Shown: piece after piece, positions 56,335 to 64,000 of the stretch
Numbering within the stretch: position 1 is the first letter of the stretch
How the letters are laid out: each line of letters begins with the position of its first letter
Source: Turritopsis dohrnii
Taxonomy: Eukaryota; Cnidaria; Hydrozoa; Anthoathecata; Oceaniidae
Reading direction: 5' to 3'
Assembly: GCA_027922465.2 (NCBI GenBank)
Contig: BQMF02000015.1
Location: forward strand, 496,001 to 560,000
DNA length: 64,000 bases
Program-made: the position numbers and the translations under genes
Notes under the pieces: generated by a model
Seen by the model: only the letters and a program-made list of their open reading frames with translations
Databases searched by the model: none
Told to the model about the DNA's origin: nothing

Positions 56335-57198
56335 TGCAGGTCGGCATGTCTATAAGAATGCAAAGACACGATGGAGAGCGACCTTTTTACTTTTTTCTCA
56401 TTAATTATTCATAACTACAATCATACTAATCATAAAAAGAAAATTTATTTACCAAAGGAGAAAGAAAAAAAAATAAACTTGTGCGAACTTAGCTACAAAA
56501 CTTATTTTATTAATTTCATCTTGCTGAAATTTAAGTAGAGTTAATTAAGAGTTAAGCCACTAAAGTGATTTTTTCAAATGTCTTTTAATTTCTTTATACC
56601 AATCAATATGCAATGTGAGGATACACGGAATCGTTGTGCACAACACTTTCAGCAGAAAAACACTCAGAAAGTAAGAAAAAACCTATAAGAAGCATCACTT
56701 ACCTAAGATCTTTGAATCACCATGTAATTACCACAAAATTGAAAAAAGAATAAAAAGAAAACGTAACAAATATCGATTAAATAGGATGTCAAAAGTTACT
56801 TCCAGCGCAGTGACTCAATAATCTTACGAGCAATAATGATAAGCCTGGTTACGTCACGATAAGTGATAATCATACGGCAACGAGTAAAAAAATCTGAGCA
56901 ATGGCGTCCCTTCCAAGCTTATTTTTGGGCAAAATATAATTATTTGGAAGAAAAAAACTTTACCAGTGACTTTGTGATAATAAAAGGCAACAATTTCAAA
57001 AAAAAAAATTTTTGACCTCCGTTCTCCTTTAAAACAAAAGGTAATAAAAAGTTGAAGTTTTCTCTCTATACGTTTTGAGTGTATTGTTACACTGATAAAA
57101 GATTGGTTTTACCAGAGGTTGTGACTTCGAATCTGCTTCTGGTTGTACGAGCCGTTTATAAGGAAATTTGACGTTTATTGATACAGTGATACAGAGCA

Positions 57199-57238
57199 GG
57201 TGGACATGGGCGGCGAGCGACGCCGCCTTGGCGGCTAG
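57199..57238 (+). mobile_element. Helitron-like 3' terminus (hairpin plus CTAG)
   Basis: GGTGGACATGGGCGGCGAGC is followed by the hairpin GCCGCCTTGGCGGC (57222-57235) and CTAG ending at 57238, then T. A short GC hairpin and CTRR is the Helitron 3' signature. The body of this copy is absent or unrecognised. Confidence 0.7.
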
Positions 57239-57245
57239 TAACTGT

Positions 57246-57901
57246 TTAATAGCCGATTCTCTGTTTGTTTGTTTGTTTGTGCGTTTGTTTGTTTGTAAGT
57301 CACGCAAAATGGTAGATTGAGTTGTGAGAGTGATTATTTTATTTTTTGTGTGCGACGTCAGTGTGAAACCATTGTATTGAGACCCTAATCGAATGCGACT
57401 TTTAGGGAAAATTATCTCGGTAACTAATAGGGATAACTGACGTTTATTGAGGTCCGCGATACAGGCGATAGAGTGACGAAAAATTTGGGTCTAATTTTTT
57501 TGGGGGACGGGTCTATGACGTCATCAAAATTTTGATCGACGATATCTCCGAAACGGTTGGTCGTAGGAAAACGATCCCATACATTTTTTTGATCAGTTTT
57601 TCGAGCTCTACAACATGTGCACACTTATCATTGCAAATTCCTTAATTTTATTTTCGGTGAACTCAAATTTAGGCCAAATTTTTTGGGGGACGGGTCTGTG
57701 ACGTCATCAAAATGTTTGAACGAAGATATCTCTCTAACGGTTGACCATAGGAAAAGGATCCCATACATGTTTTTGATCAGTTTTTCGAGCTCTGCAACAT
57801 GGGCACACTTATTATTGGTAAATCCTTAATTTTATTTTTCGTGAACCCAACGCATACTGAAGGTGGACATGGGCGGCGAGCGACGCCGCCTTGGCGGCTA
57901 G
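57246..57901 (+). mobile_element. Non-autonomous Helitron-like element, 656 bp
   Basis: The 5' part (TTAATAGCCGATTCTCTGTT..., GTTT repeats, GTAAGTCACGCAAAATGG) matches 52572-52775. The 3' end repeats the same 40-bp terminus as at 57199-57238: hairpin GCCGCCTTGGCGGC with CTAG at 57898-57901, then T. Between them is a tandem duplication of about 185 bp (57479-57664 and 57665-57848), each unit containing GGGGGACGGGTCT, TGACGTCATCAAAA and GATATCTC. No Rep/helicase gene is present. Confidence 0.75.
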
Positions 57902-58075
57902 TTACAATAAAATACTTTAAACGAAAAATGGATTCCTCGTGTCTAATAATCGAGACATACCAAAACAGTATGCACAAGAAATGTTAATGCACAATAATGG
58001 TAGCTCATGATGAAGAAACCGAAAGTTAACAAGAGCAAAAGGTTAACGATTTGTTAGGGCAATATTAATTCAATC

Positions 58076-61000
58076 ATGGATGAAGAGTTTGAATGTGAGA
58101 TTTGCATGGAAGATTTAATCGATTCCAAAGCCTTACCTTGTGGACACTCGTTCTGTAAAAAGTGCAAGCTGGATCTCCTTCAGTTTAATGATGATGATGG
58201 AAGCGCTATTTTGAATTGCCCCAATCAATGTAAAAAAGTGACCAAGATTCAAAAGGATCAAACTATTGACGATGTATTGCAGACAAATTTTTTCGTGGAA
58301 CGTTTGTTAAGTTCACAGTATGATAAAATGAATGCCCAACAAAACTGGTGCATGTGGTGAGTTATAACTAATTAATGTATTTTCATCTTTTCAATGAGAG
58401 AGGGTTACAAACAGGTTCTGTGTTTCTAGGGCACTGAATTTGCAAGTTTAAATCAAAAATAAGAAACCTTTATCAGTTAGGCACAACAAGCAAACAAGAG
58501 ACCCTACAATTGAGGGATCAAGGTCCATCATTAGAGACCGTGCTTATATATAAGAGAACAAAAGATAATGAACCAAATCAACTGGTAAACATTGCATAAA
58601 AGTGCCTACAGGGTTTTGATTTAAAGTTTTCAGTTGCGATAATAGGTGGTATGTTATCAAAGTAGGGCCTGATTGCACAGAAACACAACCGTAAATATCC
58701 ACTAACAATGGTTGAAAGCACAGGAACACAAAAATCCCTAGCTCATAGTGTAGTATCATTCTATTGCTGGATCCCTCATTTGCTTGTTGTGCCTAAAGTT
58801 AATACTTGCCAGCCACACAATATATATTTATGATTAAATTAGCTTTCTAAAATAATTTTCTAAATTCCTCAACTATATATATAATTCTAAAACATAAATT
58901 TCATCTAGTCAAAGCCTTTGGCGATTATGATTTTTTATTTGCATAAGGATTTTTACAAACCTAATTTCTCAAATATTAAAGAAAATAGTTATTACAAAAA
59001 TGAAAATAAGTAATACGTTAAAAAGGTATCTTAAAATTATAAAATTGAATAGAAATAAATAATTAATAAGGTAATTAAATGTGTTAAAAAGTATTTATTT
59101 AAAATTTGTATTAAAAGTATATATAATGAATGGTAACAAAAGAGGAGTGAAAGTGGAAAAATTTAAAGAATTTGCATACTGGAACACAGTGGCCAAGACC
59201 TAAAAGAAATAAAACTTTAAATTAGATGAGGCACAGACTGGTTGTAGGTAAAATAATAGGCCCGGATAAACAGCAAGTAATAAATTGGTGACGATTTTTT
59301 GTGAAGATTAGGCCACTGATTTGGCATTCTCTTGTTGAACCAAGTTCTGTTGGTTTCGGCACCCTCATCATCTGAGAAGGCGCTTGTGAACTGATCGTTC
59401 AGGATTCTTGCAATATCTTCATCATTGCTAAAGGTTGAGTTGTTTACCTTTAGTGGATCTTCACCTGATGTTTCTCTTCTTTTTGATTTATGATTTTGAA
59501 GAGGTTTTATCTTTTCTGTTGTTTTAAGTCATTTAATGCATTTGTGCATGCTTTTTTTTATGTAAGTGCAGCATCTTAAAACTTGATCCAATCTGTTTTT
59601 AATTGGTTTTCTTGTAGTTATTGTATTGTCTTTGTTTTTTCCTGATTACACGTTTACACTCTTGGTTAATCCAAGGTTTGTGGTGCCATGTTGATGTCAT
59701 TGTACTGGGAATGTTTCTTTCTTGAGCATTGAGCAAGCTGGATTTGATTTTGTCCCAAATTTGTTGCTAAGGTGTTTCAATTGTTGCTTTCAACAGTAGG
59801 TCATTCATGCTTCTTTGTATGTCAGTATAAAGAGCATCCAAGTTGGCTCCGTGCCACTGATAGATTTTCCTGGGAACAGCTTTATGACGTTTCAGATGGC
59901 ATAAGTAATTTGTCAAAACGGCAGTGTCAGGGTCCTCAAAACCTGGTATGCCTTTGCACTGCATAAGAAGTCCTGGGCGGTTGGTGAGCATGAGATCTAG
60001 GCAGGAATCTATACGGGTGTTGAATATAACAAGTTGTGTGAAGCTTCCATTTTCAAAAGTGTCCATGAAAAGTTCATTGGTTTCAATGGTGTTTCTGTAG
60101 CCAGCAATCATTTTGAGATCCCAGTTAATGCCTGGCAGATTGAAATCGCCGCCAATCCAGAAGAAGAATAAATTCAGGTACCTGTTCAGTCACACATGAA
60201 TATCCAATTCATGTGTGGCTGTTCCTCAGTTGTTAGCCAAACCCTTACTTGCTTGAGCCTGTTTGACTGATTAGTTGATTTCTCTGAGGAGCATGTAATT
60301 TGAGTACAGTGATTGTCCAATATGCTTTTTCGACTTTTGTATGTATTAACAGCCCACCAATGATGTCTTTGATTTATTTTGAAATTGATTGTTATTGTTT
60401 ATGTCTGTAAGAACAAACCAGGTGGCTTTTACTGACTGGAATAGTATATTTTATTGTCAGTATTTATGCTCTGTACAATGATATATCTACAGAGGTGGCC
60501 ATTATTACTTGTTCTGTAACTATAGCTACCATCATACACATAGCTTGTAAAATTGCCTCAAGGGAGCAGTCAATTTAGAAGTTTGTGTTATGGTTTGGTT
60601 GACAGTACGAGCTACACTGTGTTTTCAATTTGCAGGAAGCTGGAATATGTTTTGATTTGTGTTCGGAATAAGGAAGGCCGTTTGGAATTGACAGTATATA
60701 CATAAATTCGTAAAGCTTCCAAACTCAAAAGTTACTTGTGTACAAAGCGAAAAGAATAAGATAGAACTAAGGTGCTGGATACCTTATTCCAAGAAATTAA
60801 CGCGAAAGAAATTAACGTGGAGGAAATTAACGTGGTTGAAGAACTTTTATTTTAAATTTTCAATGAAATTAACACCAATCTGAGTGACAGGCATGTAAGT
60901 TAAGTAAGGGGAAGAACTCAAGAATATTACTTTAAAACACGGCAATGTTTTTTTGTTTTTTTTGCAACACATGAGCAGCTAAAGTGCACTGAGCGAGGTA

Positions 61001-63957
61001 ATTATTTAAAAAAACGTCTTTGACATGCACATTTCTGTAAAATGTCTTGACATTTGAAAGTTACAGAAAAGTTTGTACATAACATTAACATGTTATCATA
61101 ATTTGTTCATATAATTCATTTTAAAGGAAATGATGCTATATAAAATTAACGTGAATTCTTAAAAACTGCATTAATTAGATAGCGCGTTAATTTCATTATC
61201 TATATACATGTTTAATAATAATCATGAAAATGTCATAAATTTCATGAAATTTGAAGAACTTTCGAAATTTGGTCCAAATTTGGCCCAAATTGTCCAATTT
61301 TAGTCAAGTCTGACAAAGTGACCGGCAACTTCGAAATCAGCACCTTGTCTAAATTGCCCAATTTTAGTCAAACCTGTCCTAAGTTCCTAGCATAGGTCAG
61401 TCATTAACTTTTCTGAATAAGCAAACAAACCGTAATCCGAACGGACTTTCCGAAAACAACAAAAAACTGTGACAGAGATACATAGATAGATAGAATGTGT
61501 AAACCAAACAATTTCCTACGCTATAAGCGCGGAAATTGCATAACATAGTAACCATAGTACAGTTATCTTTCTACATGTTATCTACAACTTCAGTGTTAGT
61601 CTATCTAATCTAACTTTAGACTTAAGAACTTTTCCAACATTTTAACCATAAATTTAATCTATATAATTATTAGTAATTTTAATATTTTGTATATTGTTTT
61701 GTTTATAGTAGGTCCACATCAGTTTTTATACTGCAATCATTGTACGACCTTCTTAATAATCAACACGTATACACTTTATGGTTTAAACTAACTGCTTGTG
61801 TAAATAATTCAATGATATGGAAGGCATGGAAGTATTCTCATGTGAAATGAGTGTACTCTGGCTTAGATCTCAGTTTACAATAACCTTTTTCATGTGGTAC
61901 TGTTTATAAAACATGTTAAATTTTTGATCAGGTCTTCAAAATATTTCTCATATTGGTGTTCTACACCTTTAAAGGTGTAGAAAATAAAGTGACAATGCTT
62001 TGCACTTGACAGTGCTAATTGATTTTTGAATCGATGTGTAATATCCATTCGAGAAGCATTTCCCTCCATTTTTCATCTGAAAAAAAGTCTTTCGATGTGG
62101 CATATCTCTTTGCTTTTGGGCACTAAATTTCAACAAACACCTAAAGTTCCTTTTGAATCATCAATAAATAACCCATCGAGAGTAGCAGCCAACCAAAAAA
62201 GGTTCAATGAAGTTTGTCAGCATTCTTGTGCATATGATCATTTAACTCAAGATTCTATGAGCATTGTTTGAGGTTATGTTGTTCTTTGTGAAAACCATAG
62301 CTGACACCCACTTTGGTCATCTGTATATTCGTGATGACTTGTATATTGAATTCTATTTGTACAAAGTGATGGAACAGTGTTGATCTAATATACTCCATAT
62401 ATTTTGTATTTGTTTCACTTGAAAACATATCAGAAGAAGAGTGTACAGAGCCAATTTCATTATAAATTTATTAAGCTTTATTTCATCTCTTACATTCTGG
62501 CAGGGATATGACAAGTACTAATACTTATTCTGGGATCAATAATTTGCACAATTGATCCCTTTTATGTCAATGGGTTTTTTGAAAGGACTTCCTTGATTCT
62601 CCAGTTCTCTGTAACAGCTGGAACACCCTGTTGCCTCATCCAATTTCTTAGAAGACATTTGTTAGTTCATTTTTATGTGTATAATTCAAACAAACCAATA
62701 ATATGATTACAATAACCACTTCCAGGGCAAGTTGCTGGGGAACTATACATTCCATAAACTTTAAAGCTACTGCATCTGGACAAAAATCTCTCATTATACT
62801 TGCTTTGCATTTACATTCAAGAAAAATAAATTTCCCACTTTAAGTTGTAAAGATAGTGTCGGCTCTTTATTAGCATAACAATTAAGTGCAGGTTAAATTT
62901 GATATCGTGAAGTAATAGTTCAGTAAGATATCTTGCTCTTTCATCATCCATTTGATCAGGTATGGTCTCATACTGAATCATAGATTAAAAAATAAGTCAT
63001 TTCCAGAAAAGTATATTTCCTTGTCTACTGACTAAAGGGAAGAAAAAGGCAAAAATCAATTTTCATTTTATTTTTAAAGATTTACTTCCAGGTCTTGATT
63101 ATGCTTCAGAATGAACTTTGTCTTTAGGTGGAAAACCAAATGTCAAGGAGCTATCCTACACAAAGCATCGCCTTCCTGTTACTGTAAGCAATGTCGACAG
63201 TTGTTATGTGAGTTATGCTTGGAACAACATCAATGTGAAAGAAGTAACCATATCAAAGTTTCGTATAATGTTATCAAAAAATGTTTTCATCCCATATGTG
63301 AACGTCACCACTTGTTTGCAAAGTTCATATGCAAGGAATGCAAAACTTTTCTCTGTGTATACTGCAAGAACAGAACGCATAAAAATCATGAATCAAATGA
63401 GCTGGATTCTCATTTACAAAAGTTGAAGACTGAGATTAACACCGAGTTTGAAGCAGCAAAAAACTTAGCAGAAAGAATAAAACAGTCTGAGTGTTCTGTT
63501 TTAAAGAAAATGCGAAAATGCAGACAAGAACTTTCCCAAGAACTACTTCGGCGAAAGTACGTCGACTTAAGCAAATATTTGGCTCAACTCAATGAAAAAG
63601 AAAGAAATATAATAAGAGAATTTGACAAACAATGGGTTGAATTTCTTGCACAAAGAAATCAAGTGACCAGTTCGTGTAATGAGGTAAGGAAAATCTTGGA
63701 AGATCGGGAGGAAATTTTCAATCTTGTGATCATATCCGAAGCAAGTTCACTTATGGAAAGATTACAAACGATTTCCAATGATCTGTCTCTAAAATTTGTC
63801 CTTCATGGACGAACAACTGGAAACAAGCTTGGAAAATTAGATGCTGTTGTGCAGAAGAAAAAGAGAAGTTCAAGTAGTGACTGTGAAGTGAAGTCAGAAT
63901 TACTAAATGAAAATGACGAGGTTGTGCAGTGCAAAATTGATTGGGAAAAAGTAAATA
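58076..63957 (+). CDS. TRIM-like gene: RING, two B-boxes, coiled coil (first two coding exons)
   Basis: Exon 1 (58076-58356) encodes a RING-HC finger: CEICMEDLIDSKALPCGHSF with CKKC and CPNQC. It ends at donor GTGAGT. Exon 2 (63128-63957, acceptor TCTTTAG, donor GTATGT) joins in phase 2. It gives a first B-box (CYCKQCRQLLCELCLEQHQC), a second (CFHPICERHHLFAKFICK, CKTFLCVYCKNRTHKNH), and a roughly 120-residue coiled coil (LAERIKQSECSVLKKMRKC, LAQLNEKERNIIREFDKQW). The order RING, B-boxes, coiled coil is that of TRIM-type E3 ubiquitin ligases, which dimerise through the coiled coil. Further exons lie beyond the window, so the C-terminal substrate domain is unknown. The 4.8-kb intron is full of repeats. 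Confidence 0.88.
58477..58796. mobile_element. 320-bp MITE in the TRIM intron
   Basis: TTAGGCACAACAAGCAAA (58477) is exactly mirrored at the right end (TTTGCTTGTTGTGCCTAA to 58796), with looser pairing further in (CAATTGAGGGATC against GGATCCCTCA). It is non-coding. No target duplication is clear. Confidence 0.8.
58797..59269. other. TRIM intron, AT-rich, nothing identified
   Basis: Low-complexity TTAAAT-rich DNA with no element ends. Confidence 0.4.
59270..60160 (-). pseudogene. Antisense fragment of a LINE endonuclease domain
   Basis: The minus strand from 60160 reads WIGGDFNLPGINWDLK, the GDFN motif of apurinic-like endonucleases of non-LTR retrotransposons. It continues in frame through IDSCLDLMLTNRPGL to a stop at 59767. 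Decayed frames to about 59270 include an RT-linker-like stretch (FSNDEDIARILNDQF). Reverse transcriptase itself is missing. This is a different LINE family from the one at 4490. It sits in the TRIM intron on the opposite strand. Confidence 0.75.
60161..60792. other. TRIM intron, no element identified
   Basis: It contains only a small hairpin CACACATGAAT...ATTCATGTGTG at 60192-60217. Confidence 0.4.
60793..61194. repeat. Possible MITE with GAAATTAACGCG ends
   Basis: GAAATTAACGCG at 60793 is followed by two more GAAATTAACGTGG copies and mirrored by CGCGTTAATTTC at 61183-61194. The short shared ends and the tandem of the end motif suggest a small non-autonomous element, but the repeats are brief. 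Confidence 0.5.
61240..61385 (+). repeat. Dispersed copy of the 11.1-11.95 kb tandem repeat unit
   Basis: ATTTGGTCCAAATTTGGCCC, CCAATTTTAGTCAAG and CTTCGAAATCAGCACC follow in the same order as in the array at 11130-11950, slightly more than one unit long. Confidence 0.75.
61386..62599. other. TRIM intron with a 24-bp perfect palindrome; no gene seen
   Basis: TTCTACACCTTTAAAGGTGTAGAA at 61959-61982 is a perfect palindrome without a loop. The frame at 62026-62271 (+) has no recognisable domain. Confidence 0.45.
62600..62825 (-). pseudogene. SWIM zinc-finger fragment of a repeat-encoded protein
   Basis: The minus strand reads CKCKASIMRDFCPDAVALKF. After a one-base shift it reads CPGSGYCNHIIGLFELYTHK. 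The C-x-C...C-x-H arrangement (CKC and CNH) is a SWIM finger. Frame breaks show it is dead. It may belong to the same repeat-protein family as the fragment at 26773-27048. Confidence 0.5.
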
Positions 63958-64000
63958 GTATGTGTTTTACTCTTTGCTTATTAAGACAATGTGTGTTATA

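Larger units (their letters stand above)
55253..57028. mobile_element. Second TTAA-flanked transposon, adjacent to the first
   Basis: The ends AGGAGAACGGAGGTCAAAAA (55253) and TTTTTGACCTCCGTTCTCCT (to 57028) are perfect inverted repeats, bordered by TTAA at 55249-55252 and 57029-57032. The left TTAA is the same four bases that end the previous element. It carries a broken plus-strand P2X7-C-like reading and a minus-strand THAP-like fragment. It is about 1.78 kb and not autonomous. Confidence 0.88.

Noticed and set aside
63118..63426. A 102-codon frame at the right end (and its counterpart at 7717-8007)
   Set aside because: It is the wrong frame of the TRIM B-box exon; the correct frame shows the cysteine/histidine pattern.

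Overview
The window looks like nuclear DNA of an invertebrate animal. It is AT-rich, its genes are split by many short GT-AG introns, and it is full of DNA transposons with inverted repeats. I think a cnidarian is most likely, because transposons with THAP, SWIM or P2X7-C-like domains next to TRIM-like genes are common there. That is an inference; nothing in the sequence fixes the species.

The main host gene is a RanBP2/Nup358 nucleoporin on the minus strand (37034 down to 13360). I could place 26 exons. Exons 1-23 encode the N-terminal TPR region and stay in one frame for 712 codons. Exons 24-26 encode five Ran-binding domains, four RanBP2-type zinc fingers, FG repeats and SUMO-ligase-like motifs. 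No cyclophilin domain follows the last Ran-binding domain. Exon 25 has three apparent single-base frameshifts. Upstream on the same strand is a small RRM protein (39518-38790). At the right end is a TRIM-like RING/B-box gene (58076 to beyond 63957, plus strand). A decayed inverted copy of it lies at 8781-7235. An unidentified minus-strand exon is at 1793-1430.

The rest is mostly mobile DNA. Region by region: a short poly(A) retroposon with a target duplication (1248-1410); a LINE (about 4490-6830); several MITEs and a diverged tandem array (9.6-12.9 kb); a THAP-transposon relic inside a RANBP2 intron (25.35-28.39 kb); a cluster of foldback elements (40.3-42.5 kb); a complete Mutator-like transposon with a 14-exon transposase gene (46568-51861) beside a 313-bp deletion derivative (45700-46012); a large palindrome and Helitron-like ends (52.2-52.8 and 57.2-57.9 kb); two TTAA-targeting transposons side by side sharing one TTAA (53234-57028); and LINE, MITE and SWIM-protein debris in the TRIM intron.

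The most notable object is the Mutator-like transposon. Its conceptual 1135-residue protein (DNA-binding N-terminus, MULE-type transposase core, SWIM finger, PHD finger) is open across all 14 inferred exons. The element has matching 9-bp target duplications, and so does its internally deleted derivative a few hundred bases away.
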